In this document: positions 14,030-20,377 of the stretch, in pieces
Numbering within the stretch: position 1 is the first letter of the stretch
Layout of the letters: every line of letters begins with the position of its first letter
Source: SIG701 sp045544955
Lineage (GTDB): Bacteria > Bacillota > Clostridia > Oscillospirales > CAG-272
DNA: 20,377 bases
Direction: 5' to 3'
Assembly (NCBI GenBank): GCA_045544955.1
Contig: JAZPZY010000006.1
Coordinates: 1-20,377, forward strand
The notes under the pieces: model-generated
What the model was told of the DNA's origin: nothing
Databases searched by the model: none
What the model saw: only the letters and a program-made list of their open reading frames with translations
Translations under genes and position numbers: made by a program

Positions 14030-14300
14030 GAGATATTGTGACCGTGAACTGTGCGGCGGCGGCCGTTTCCGCCAACGCACCCTTTATAAACCGAATACCT
14101 GGAATCTGCATCGCACTGCCTGCTTATTACCTCCTGCCTCCGCCGCCCTCGGATACGCAGGACGGAACGTGCGTTTTTTTGTCGTATCAGCCGGCCGATG
14201 CAGGTTTTTTGCGGCCGTATCTTGCCGTTTTCCGCTGGGAAAACGCGCCCCTGAGAGACAACGGATTTTAGAACGACAGAAAAACAGAAAGGAATTTTGA
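14030..14300 (+). promoter_or_regulatory. Structured 5' leader of the RNase J gene, possible attenuator
   Basis: The 373 bp between 13928 and 14300 hold no convincing gene. The leader part has three hairpins. One is at 14051-14080 (GTGC/GCAC and GGCGG/CCGCC with a bulge). The second is a short terminator-like stem ACGCA/TGCGT (14155-14159 with 14070+100, i.e. 14170-14174) running into seven T (14174-14180). The third is a perfect 8-bp stem (14226-14233 with 14238-14245). GATACG (14152-14157) can instead pair with CGTATC (14183-14188), excluding the terminator-like stem. Pairings are seen; regulation is inferred. Confidence 0.45.
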
Positions 14301-15974
14301 ATGGCCAAAAAAGCAAATGGCACAAAGCTCCGGGTAATGATGCTCGGAGGACTGAACGAGATCGGAAAAAACCTGGCCGTACTGGAGTACGGCAATGACA
14401 TGATTATCGTGGACTGCGGTCTTGCATTCCCCGATGAGGATATGCTGGGCGTGGATCTGGTGATCCCGGACATCAGCTATCTGGAAAAGAACGTGGATAA
14501 GATCCGGGGTATCCTGCTCACCCACGGACACGAGGACCATATCGGTGCTTTGCCTTACGTGCTCCGCACCATCAATCCCCCCATTTACGGAACGAGGCTG
14601 ACGCTTGGTATTCTGGAGAACAAACTGGCGGAGCAGCGTCTGCCCCATAAGGTCACCATGACCACCGTTTCCGCGGGAGATACGGTGAAACTGGGGGCGT
14701 TTTCCGCAGAATTTATCCGTGTGAATCACTCCATTGCGGACGCCTGCTGCATCGCCATCACTACCCCCGTGGGCGTGGTACTGCATACCGGTGACTTCAA
14801 GATCGACGTTTCTCCCATTGAGGGGGAGATGATGGATCTGACACGTATCGGCGAATACGGCAGAAAAGGCGTTCTGCTTCTCATGTGCGAATCCACCAAC
14901 GTGGGCCGTGCGGGACATACCCCGTCGGAGAGAAAAGTGGGCGCGTCGCTGGATCTGATCTTTATGAACAACCCCGACAAGCGGGTGATTATCGCTACCT
15001 TCTCCTCCAATGTGCACAGAGTGCAGCAGGTTCTGAATTACAGCGCCAAATACGGACGGAAGGTGGCCATCACGGGACGGAGCATGCTGAACGTGGTAGG
15101 TGCTGCCGTCCGTCTCGGCTACATGACCGTGCCGGATAAATGCCTCATCGATATAAGCGAGATCGGCAAGTATCCGCCCAGCAAGGTGACTATCGTGACT
15201 ACCGGTTCCCAGGGCGAGCCCATGTCTGCCCTGTACCGGATGGCGTTCTCCGACCACAACCAGGTGGCGCTGACCTCCGGCGATCTGGTGGTGCTGTCCT
15301 CCCACGCCATTCCCGGCAATGAAAAGCTGGTGGGCAAGATCATAAACGAGCTGTACCGGAGAGGTGTGAACGTCTATCACGAGGAGGCGGAGGTTCACGT
15401 TTCCGGACACGCCTGTGCGGAAGAGATCAAGATGATCCACGCCCTTGTGAAGCCCAAATACTTTATGCCCATCCACGGCGAATACAGCCATCTGATGCAG
15501 CATAAGGAGCTGGCGGAGTACATGGGTATGAACCCGAACCACATTTTCATCTGCGATATCGGACAGGTGCTGGAGCTGGATAAGGAATCCTGCAAACGGG
15601 CAGGTACCGTTCCCTCCGGCCGTGTGCTGGTGGACGGATACGGCGTGGGCGACGTGGGCAATATCGTCCTCCGTGACCGCCGCCATCTGGCACAGGACGG
15701 TTTGATCGTAGTGGTGGCAACGGTGGATGCGGACACCCGCTCCATCATCAGCGGCCCCGATATCATCTCCCGTGGATTCGTGTACGTCCGTGAGGCGGAA
15801 TCTCTCATGGAAGAGGTGCGGAATATCGCCAAGGAGTCGCTGACGGATACCATCGAGGCCGGCGTCACCGAGTGGACGCAGATGAAGCAGAATATCAAGG
15901 ACGATCTGTCCAAATACCTGTATAACAAGACCAAGCGCAAGCCCATGATCCTGCCGGTGATCATGAACGTATAA
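14301..15974 (+). CDS. rnj: Ribonuclease J
   Basis: RNase J is a metallo-beta-lactamase/beta-CASP ribonuclease with endo- and 5'-to-3' exonuclease activity, central to Gram-positive mRNA turnover and rRNA maturation. The 557-residue length is typical. Motifs run in order: the metal-binding THGHEDHIGALPYVL (about 74-88), VNHSIADAC, VLHTGDFKID (about 162-171), the beta-CASP region ATFSSNVHRVQQ, VTTGSQGEPMSAL, VSGHACAEEIK and MPIHGEYSHL. The C-terminal domain begins near residue 450. AAAGGA lies about 7 nt before the ATG. It has its own promoter and a long leader, and a terminator follows, so it is probably monocistronic. A full-length antisense open frame is shadow. Confidence 0.97.
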   Translation: MAKKANGTKLRVMMLGGLNEIGKNLAVLEYGNDMIIVDCGLAFPDEDMLGVDLVIPDISYLEKNVDKIRGILLTHGHEDHIGALPYVLRTINPPIYGTRLTLGILENKLAEQRLPHKVTMTTVSAGDTVKLGAFSAEFIRVNHSIADACCIAITTPVGVVLHTGDFKIDVSPIEGEMMDLTRIGEYGRKGVLLLMCESTNVGRAGHTPSERKVGASLDLIFMNNPDKRVIIATFSSNVHRVQQVLNYSAKYGRKVAITGRSMLNVVGAAVRLGYMTVPDKCLIDISEIGKYPPSKVTIVTTGSQGEPMSALYRMAFSDHNQVALTSGDLVVLSSHAIPGNEKLVGKIINELYRRGVNVYHEEAEVHVSGHACAEEIKMIHALVKPKYFMPIHGEYSHLMQHKELAEYMGMNPNHIFICDIGQVLELDKESCKRAGTVPSGRVLVDGYGVGDVGNIVLRDRRHLAQDGLIVVVATVDADTRSIISGPDIISRGFVYVREAESLMEEVRNIAKESLTDTIEAGVTEWTQMKQNIKDDLSKYLYNKTKRKPMILPVIMNV

Positions 15975-15981
15975 GAAAAAG

Positions 15982-16022
15982 TGCCGCGGCGCGCGATTTT
16001 CGCCGCCGCGGTATCGTTTTTT
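15982..16022 (+). terminator. Rho-independent terminator of the RNase J gene
   Basis: CCGCGGCG (15984-15991) pairs with CGCCGCGG (16004-16011). A further 3 bp inside a one-base bulge closes an ATTTT loop. It is followed by ATCG and TTTTTT (16017-16022). It starts about 10 nt after the stop codon. Confidence 0.85.
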
Positions 16023-16053
16023 ACAAAACATATACTGAAAGGAACGAAAAGAC

Positions 16054-16359
16054 ATGATCAAACATATGATTCTTTGGAAGCTGAAGGACGAGATCCCCGA
16101 AAGCGAGCGTCCGGCGGCCATCGCCGAGGCAAAAAAACGGCTGGAGGCTCTCTCCGGCAAGATTCCCGGCATGCTGTCTATTACGGTACATACGGGTGCT
16201 CTGCCCACATCCTCCGCCGATATGATGCTGGATTCCGCCTTCACCGATACGGAAGCTTTGGCCGGTTATCAGAAAAATCCGCTCCACGTGGAGGCGGCAA
16301 CTTACGTTCGCTCCATCGTGGCACAGCGGCTCTGCCTTGACTACGAGGAAATGGCATGA
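16054..16359 (+). CDS. Dabb-family (stress-responsive alpha/beta barrel) protein
   Basis: This 101-residue protein has the Dabb fold pattern of dimeric ferredoxin-like barrels. It begins with IKHMILWKLKDE (conserved His-x-x-x-x-x in strand 1). A helix AEAKKRLEALSGKIPGM follows, then a strand and DSAFTDTEALAGYQKNPLHVEAATYVRSIVAQRLCLDYE, close to the family YxxHPxHxxV consensus. The biochemical role of such bacterial proteins is mostly unknown. AAGGA lies about 11 nt before the ATG. Its stop overlaps the start of the U32 gene (ATGA), so the two are co-translated. Confidence 0.88.
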   Translation: MIKHMILWKLKDEIPESERPAAIAEAKKRLEALSGKIPGMLSITVHTGALPTSSADMMLDSAFTDTEALAGYQKNPLHVEAATYVRSIVAQRLCLDYEEMA

Positions 16360-17591
16360 CGCCGGAGCTTTTGTCCCCTGCGGGGGATTTTGAAAAACTG
16401 CGTGCCGCCGTCCGCTACGGGGCGGATGCGGTGTATCTTGCCGGGGAGGCCTTCGGCATGCGTGCCGCATCCCAGAATTTTTCAGATGAAGAATTGCGGG
16501 AAGCGGTGGCGTATACTCACGCCCGGGGCGTGAAGCTGTACGTCACCGTGAACGTGATGCCCCGCACGTCGGAATACGAGGCACTCCGTCCCTATCTCGC
16601 TTTCCTTGCGGAGATCGGCGTGGATGCGGTGATCGTGTCCGACATCGGCGTGCTTATGCTGGTGAAGGAGGTCGCCCCCACCCTTGAGATCCATATCTCC
16701 ACCCAGGCCAGTGCCGTTTCCGCCGCTGCCTGTACCGCTTGGTACAGCCTGGGGGCGAAAAGGGTAGTGCTGGCACGGGAACTGACCATGGCGGAGATCG
16801 TGGAGATCCGCAAAAACACCCCGCCGGAATTGGAACTGGAAGCCTTTATTCACGGGGCTATGTGCATTGCGTACAGCGGCCGGTGCCTCCTTTCCAACTA
16901 TTTCGTGGGACGGGACGCCAATCACGGAAGATGCGCCCAGCCCTGCCGCTGGATCTATAACGAACGGGTGATCACGGAGGAAAAGCGTCCCGACGACCGC
17001 ATTACGGTGGAGGAGCACGACGGCGATTCTTTCGTTATGAGTTCCAGGGATACCTGCATGATCGAGCATATTCCCGCCCTTATGGAATCGGGCATCACCT
17101 CCTTCAAGATCGAGGGCAGAGTGAAAAGTGCCTACTATACGGCCGTTGTGACCAATACCTACCGGATGGCCATGGACGCCTATCTTGCCGATCCTGTGGG
17201 ATACCGCTACGATCCCCGGTGGCTGAGAGAACTGGAAAGCGTTTCCCACCGTGAGTATTACACGGGATTTTATTTCACGCCGCCCCATGAGAATGCCAAT
17301 ACGGTGACTGCCCCCGGCTATATAAGGGAGAAGGCGTATCTTGCCACGGCCGCCACCGACAGTGATGCGGACGGGCGTGTGACCTTTATCCAGCGGAATA
17401 AGCTGGTGAGCGGTACGAATATGGAACTGCTTACCCCCGGCAAGGTGGGCATCCCCTTTACGGGGACGGATCTTCGGGACGATATGGGCAATTCCATTGA
17501 CGCCGCACCCCATCCGCTGATGACGTTTTCCATGTACGTGCCCGTTCCCGTCCGGGCGGGCGATATTATCCGCGCAGGCGGAGAGGAATGA
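16356..17591 (+). CDS. U32 peptidase-family protein (TrhP/YrrO-like)
   Basis: This 411-residue protein belongs to family U32. Members such as E. coli TrhP and B. subtilis YrrO are, despite the name, needed for wobble-uridine hydroxylation (ho5U34) in tRNA. The N-terminal barrel starts PELLSPAGDFEKLRAAVRYGADAVYLAG. The family signature region is EAFIHGAMCIAYSGRCLLSNYFVGRDANHGRCAQPCRW (in two parts, about 165-203), with Cys residues proposed to hold a metal or Fe-S centre. SFKIEGRVKSAYYTAVVTNTYR follows. Length fits single-domain TrhP-like members. It overlaps the Dabb gene by 4 nt and is followed after 4 nt by uppP. Assignment to tRNA hydroxylation is from family knowledge only. Confidence 0.92.
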   Translation: MTPELLSPAGDFEKLRAAVRYGADAVYLAGEAFGMRAASQNFSDEELREAVAYTHARGVKLYVTVNVMPRTSEYEALRPYLAFLAEIGVDAVIVSDIGVLMLVKEVAPTLEIHISTQASAVSAAACTAWYSLGAKRVVLARELTMAEIVEIRKNTPPELELEAFIHGAMCIAYSGRCLLSNYFVGRDANHGRCAQPCRWIYNERVITEEKRPDDRITVEEHDGDSFVMSSRDTCMIEHIPALMESGITSFKIEGRVKSAYYTAVVTNTYRMAMDAYLADPVGYRYDPRWLRELESVSHREYYTGFYFTPPHENANTVTAPGYIREKAYLATAATDSDADGRVTFIQRNKLVSGTNMELLTPGKVGIPFTGTDLRDDMGNSIDAAPHPLMTFSMYVPVPVRAGDIIRAGGEE

Positions 17592-17595
17592 CAGA

Positions 17596-18435
17596 ATGGA
17601 TTTTTTGTTTGAACTGTTAAAAACGGTAATTATCGGTATCGTGGAGGGCATTACCGAGTGGCTGCCCGTGTCCAGTACGGGACACATGATTATTGCGGAG
17701 GATTTCCTCCAGCTGAATCAGGGCACGGACTTTTGGAATATGTTCCTGGTGGTGATCCAGTTTGGTGCCATCCTTGCCGTCGTGGTGCTGTATTTCTCAA
17801 GACTCAATCCTTTTTCGGGAAAGAAAACGGCCGAGGCAAAACGGGTGTGCTGGTCCCTGTGGGGAAAGATCATCGTTGCCGCCCTGCCCGCCGCCGTGAT
17901 CGGCCTTTTGCTGGACGATTTTCTGGAGGCCCATCTGATGACGCCGCCGGTGGTGGCCGCCGCCCTCGTGGTGTACGGCATCGCCTTTATCGTCATTGAA
18001 AAACGGAAGAAGAACGATGCCCCCGCCATGGTGTCCGCAGAGGATATTTCCTACGGCGCGGCACTGAAGATCGGCTGTTTTCAGGTGCTGTCTCTCGTGC
18101 CCGGCACCTCCCGTTCCGGTGCCACCATCCTTGGCGGTATGCTCACGGGCGTTGCCCGTCCCGCCGGGGCGGAGTTTTCGTTCTTTCTTGCCATTCCCGT
18201 GATGCTGGGTGCCAGTGCACTGAAAATACTGAAATATGTGCTGGATTTCGGCCTTGCCTTCACCGGACAGCAGCTGGCGGTGCTCCTCGTGGGGATCGCC
18301 GTGGCCTTTGCCGTATCGCTGGTGTCGCTGAAATTCCTCGTATCCTTCGTCCGCCGGCACAGCTTTGCCGTATTCGGCTGGTACCGCATCGTGCTGGGCG
18401 TGCTGGTGCTTCTGTATTTCTTTATTACCCGATGA
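17596..18435 (+). CDS. uppP: Undecaprenyl-diphosphate phosphatase
   Basis: UppP (BacA) recycles undecaprenyl pyrophosphate to the lipid carrier used in peptidoglycan and wall polymer synthesis; it also confers bacitracin tolerance. The 279-residue protein is all membrane segments (about eight). The two family signatures are clear: EGITEWLPVSSTGHMII (about 17-33) and SLVPGTSRSGATILGGM (about 168-184), each from one half of the inverted-topology repeat. The ATG lies 4 nt after the U32 stop, with GGAGAGGA upstream inside that gene, so it is part of the Dabb-U32-uppP unit. Confidence 0.96.
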   Translation: MDFLFELLKTVIIGIVEGITEWLPVSSTGHMIIAEDFLQLNQGTDFWNMFLVVIQFGAILAVVVLYFSRLNPFSGKKTAEAKRVCWSLWGKIIVAALPAAVIGLLLDDFLEAHLMTPPVVAAALVVYGIAFIVIEKRKKNDAPAMVSAEDISYGAALKIGCFQVLSLVPGTSRSGATILGGMLTGVARPAGAEFSFFLAIPVMLGASALKILKYVLDFGLAFTGQQLAVLLVGIAVAFAVSLVSLKFLVSFVRRHSFAVFGWYRIVLGVLVLLYFFITR

Positions 18436-18467
18436 ATTTCCCATCCCGTAAAGATTTTTGCGGGGGC

Positions 18468-18499
18468 GTGGGGACGCTTTTTGTAAAAAGCGCCCCCAC
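18468..18499. terminator. Hairpin between uppP and rlmD
   Basis: CGCTTTTT (18475-18482) pairs with AAAAAGCG (18485-18492); beyond one A-C mismatch GTGGGG (18468-18473) pairs with CCCCAC (18494-18499). The stem is very stable, and its T run is within the stem rather than after it. The first stem base is about 33 nt after the uppP stop codon and the last about 28 nt before rlmD. Terminator or processing site are both possible. Confidence 0.5.
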
Positions 18500-18526
18500 A
18501 ATACATTTACCATAAAGGATGTGCCT

Positions 18527-19696
18527 ATGTCAAAAACGTGTAAATATTTCGGAAAATGCGGCGGATGCCAGACGCCCAATCTTACCTATCCCGAGCAGCT
18601 CAGCATGAAAATGGCAAAGGTCATCTCTCTTATGGGACGGCTCTGCCACGTGGATGAGATCGTTCCCATGGGCGATCCCTATCACTACCGCTGTAAGGTG
18701 CAGACTGCCTTTACCCGGGTAGGCGGCGAGATGATGGCGGGCATTTATCAGAGTGCCACGGGCCGGGTGATCCCGGCAAAATCCTGCCTTCTGGAAAACG
18801 GAGAGGCGGCAAAGATCACCCGCACCGCCGTAAAGCTGGCACGGGACTTTCATCTCACCGTATACAGCCCGAAAAACGGCCGGGGGCTGCTCCGTCATAT
18901 GCTGGTGCGCACCTCGCCCAAAACGGGACAGGCTTTGGTCGTGATCGTCACGGGCAAATCTCCTTTTACCAAGGCGAAGCCGTTTACGGAAGCACTGGTT
19001 GCCGCCTGTCCTTCCATCGTAAGCGTGGTGCATAACGTGAACGAGAGCGATATCGCCATGGCTATGGGTACGAGATCCACCGTCCTCTACGGCGACGGCT
19101 ATTTTGAGGACGAGATCCTGGGCAGACGCTTCCGTGTGTCCGCCAAGGCGTTTCTGCAGGTGAATCCCACCCAGACGGAAAAGCTGTATAAGATCGCCCT
19201 GGATGCCGCCGGGCTTACCGGACGGGAATCGGTGATCGACGCCTACTGCGGCGTGGGTACTCTCGGTATCCTTGCCGCCTCTCACGCCGGCTACGTGACC
19301 GGGGTGGAACTGGTGCCCGAAGCGGCGGCGGACGCCTCGGTGAATGCGGTGCTGAACAGCATTTCCAACGCGAAATTTGTCGCCGGCGACGCCGGGGAGT
19401 ATATGGCCGCTTTGGCATCCCGGAAAAAGCACGCGGACGTGGTGCTGCTGGATCCGCCCCGTGCCGGATGCGACAAGAAATTTCTGAATTCTCTCATAAA
19501 ACTGGCGCCCGACCGGGTGGTGTACGTCTCCTGCAATCCGGAGACACTGGCACGGGATGCAAAGATGCTCACCCATAACGGCTACCGGGTGACGAAGATC
19601 ACCCCCGTGGATATGTTCCCCTGGACGACGCATTGTGAAGTGGTCTGTGTGCTGGAACGGATAGAAACGCCAAGAGGTAAAAACCGGGATCTGTAA
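18527..19696 (+). CDS. rlmD: RlmD/RumA-type 23S rRNA (uracil-5-)-methyltransferase
   Basis: This SAM-dependent enzyme of the TrmA/RlmD family methylates a uridine at C5 in 23S rRNA. The protein has 389 residues. Four Cys placed for a 4Fe-4S cluster are C5, C11, C14 (CKYFGKCGGC) and C87. The methyltransferase domain has VIDAYCGVGTLGILAA (SAM loop, about 236-251), LLDPPRAGC (308-315) and the catalytic Cys C336 in YVSCNPETLARD. The N-terminal TRAM domain of E. coli RlmD is absent, as in many clostridial forms. AAAGGA precedes the ATG by 7 nt; an upstream in-frame start at 18458 would read through the hairpin. The very 3' end (HCEVVCV codons) is repeated at the window edge. Confidence 0.92.
   Translation: MSKTCKYFGKCGGCQTPNLTYPEQLSMKMAKVISLMGRLCHVDEIVPMGDPYHYRCKVQTAFTRVGGEMMAGIYQSATGRVIPAKSCLLENGEAAKITRTAVKLARDFHLTVYSPKNGRGLLRHMLVRTSPKTGQALVVIVTGKSPFTKAKPFTEALVAACPSIVSVVHNVNESDIAMAMGTRSTVLYGDGYFEDEILGRRFRVSAKAFLQVNPTQTEKLYKIALDAAGLTGRESVIDAYCGVGTLGILAASHAGYVTGVELVPEAAADASVNAVLNSISNAKFVAGDAGEYMAALASRKKHADVVLLDPPRAGCDKKFLNSLIKLAPDRVVYVSCNPETLARDAKMLTHNGYRVTKITPVDMFPWTTHCEVVCVLERIETPRGKNRDL
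19628..19642 (+). repeat. rlmD 3'-end copy of a short direct repeat (possible att site)
   Basis: These 15 bases, coding for the conserved HCEV near the RlmD C-terminus, match 13 of 15 bases at 20363-20377, including an exact 10-mer TTGTGAAGTG. The second copy is cut by the window edge. The two enclose an AT-richer orphan gene. Confidence 0.45.
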
Positions 19697-19747
19697 TAGG
19701 AAGGCGTGCTGTACGGCAGGACTGTAAGCGTATCGAAAGGAGTAATT

Positions 19748-20356
19748 ATGCCCTCGTATTTTTCCATTGTATTTGAATTAAACAAATCAAAAACCGCAAT
19801 ACGAGACTTTTGTACCGCTTTAGTGGATGGCGGACTTGTTTACAAGGGCGGCCTTTTGGAATTTGAAAAGGATTCCTTTGACGAAATTGTTGCCTGGAAT
19901 CAAAAAAAGCTGGATGAGAATTTTCAGCTTGGTTTTACGGAAAATTACTCACACGATTACAAGCAGATGGAGTTTGCATTTTCGGATTTTTCAGAAGTCA
20001 GACTGTTTATTCTGAACGAGAAAGAATCGGAAACGTTTGCGTACCATTTGATCGTGCCGGAAAGCGATCTGGTAGAATACGTCCTGCAGGGACAAGGGTA
20101 TATTCCGTGCCGTAAAAACGAAAAGATGGAACTGCTCAAAACACTTGCAAAGCATATGTGGACGCGTGTGGAGATACTGGCGATACAAACGGGGTGGGAA
20201 GGTACGTTATGGGGAATAAAACCGGAGAATACGCTTCACGCCGAGCCGTTCTGTATTATAAAAAAAGCATCTGTTCCCGGGGATCTTTCTTTACCCTTTG
20301 AAGAGATGGAGAGGGACGGCGTGCTGATCGAGGACAGCGATAACTGGAATTGTTAG
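19748..20356 (+). CDS. Unknown AT-rich orphan protein
   Basis: I do not recognise this 202-residue protein. It has no signal peptide or membrane segment and is acidic. Aromatic residues are frequent: MPSYFSIVFELNKSK at the start, then LEFEKDSFDEIVAWNQKKL, YKQMEFAFSDFSEVRLFILN, and HMWTRVEILAIQTGWEGTLWG. The mixed alpha/beta look and orphan setting are like small cytoplasmic immunity-type or cargo proteins, but this is only a guess. AAAGGAG lies 6 nt before the ATG at 19748; an upstream in-frame start at 19706 is less supported. Its codon use is clearly more A/T-rich (GAA, TTT, AAA) than that of all neighbours, suggesting recent transfer. It lies 51 bp after rlmD, between the two copies of a short repeat. 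Confidence 0.7.
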   Translation: MPSYFSIVFELNKSKTAIRDFCTALVDGGLVYKGGLLEFEKDSFDEIVAWNQKKLDENFQLGFTENYSHDYKQMEFAFSDFSEVRLFILNEKESETFAYHLIVPESDLVEYVLQGQGYIPCRKNEKMELLKTLAKHMWTRVEILAIQTGWEGTLWGIKPENTLHAEPFCIIKKASVPGDLSLPFEEMERDGVLIEDSDNWNC

Positions 20357-20362
20357 TGATCA

Positions 20363-20377
20363 ATGCGTTGTGAAGTG
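20363..20377 (+). repeat. Second copy of the rlmD 3'-end repeat, cut by window end
   Basis: The last 15 bases match 19628-19642 at 13 positions, and the final 10 are identical. Whether the match goes on is not visible. Confidence 0.45.

Noticed and set aside
14038..14271. A 77-codon frame in the RNase J leader as a small gene
   Set aside because: It has no ATG or ribosome site at its start and no recognisable pattern; the region is better explained as a structured leader.
14268..16244. A 658-codon open frame on the minus strand
   Set aside because: It is antisense to the RNase J gene and into the Dabb gene. The His-rich product is the usual shadow of a GC-biased gene, while the plus strand has clear RNase J motifs.

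Overview
The window looks like chromosome from a GC-rich Clostridia member, probably Oscillospirales (Ruminococcaceae/Oscillospiraceae-like). This rests on the spore-maturation pair spmA/spmB, a ylm-type division cluster in Bacillus-like order, an RNase J, a Gram-positive AbrB/SpoVT-type regulator, strong Shine-Dalgarno sites and TTGACA/TATAAT-type promoters. No rRNA, tRNA, CRISPR array, transposase or recombinase gene was recognised. Most of the window is ordinary core genome.

Left half (201-12234), all on the minus strand. Read in the direction of transcription (right to left) it runs: AbrB/SpoVT-family regulator; NAD synthetase; GlsB/YeaQ-type membrane protein; unknown two-TM protein, putative lipoprotein, alanine racemase, HlyD-like protein, YggS; SepF; YggT, YlmH, DivIVA, LspA and an RluA-family pseudouridine synthase. 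The last eight form the yggS-sepF-yggT-ylmH-divIVA-(ileS absent)-lspA-rluA-family block known from Firmicutes, with a HlyD-like protein and alr attached in front. Promoters and hairpins divide it into transcription units. One promoter (9341-9369) can serve the unit from the two-TM protein to yggS. A near-consensus promoter buried inside yggS can serve sepF. A terminator hairpin follows sepF, and a further promoter candidate and a 5' hairpin precede yggT. The block links septum placement (SepF, DivIVA), peptidoglycan precursor supply (Alr), lipoprotein maturation (LspA) and RNA binding or modification (YlmH, RluA family).

Right half (12430-20356), all on the plus strand. It holds spmA-spmB and a small unknown membrane protein; then RNase J behind a roughly 270-nt structured leader and followed by a terminator; then a Dabb-domain protein, a U32 peptidase-family protein and UppP (undecaprenyl-PP phosphatase), tightly packed; then an RlmD-type rRNA methyltransferase; and last an AT-richer orphan gene of unknown function. 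The strand switch at 12250-12429 carries back-to-back promoters and three copies of a CAATATACTG-like repeat.

Points most worth a second look: (1) the NAD synthetase keeps its synthetase domain and two glutaminase triad residues, but the expected catalytic cysteine is glycine; (2) the last bases of the window repeat the 3'-terminal coding sequence of rlmD, a site class used by integrative elements elsewhere, and enclose the AT-rich orphan gene; (3) a strong promoter lies inside an AT-rich insertion in yggS; (4) repeats at the abrB/spmA divergent promoters may be operators; (5) the RNase J leader has competing hairpins like an attenuator; (6) a nested inverted repeat built from four 8-mers lies after the RluA-family gene. 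I did not find a clearly new multi-gene system.
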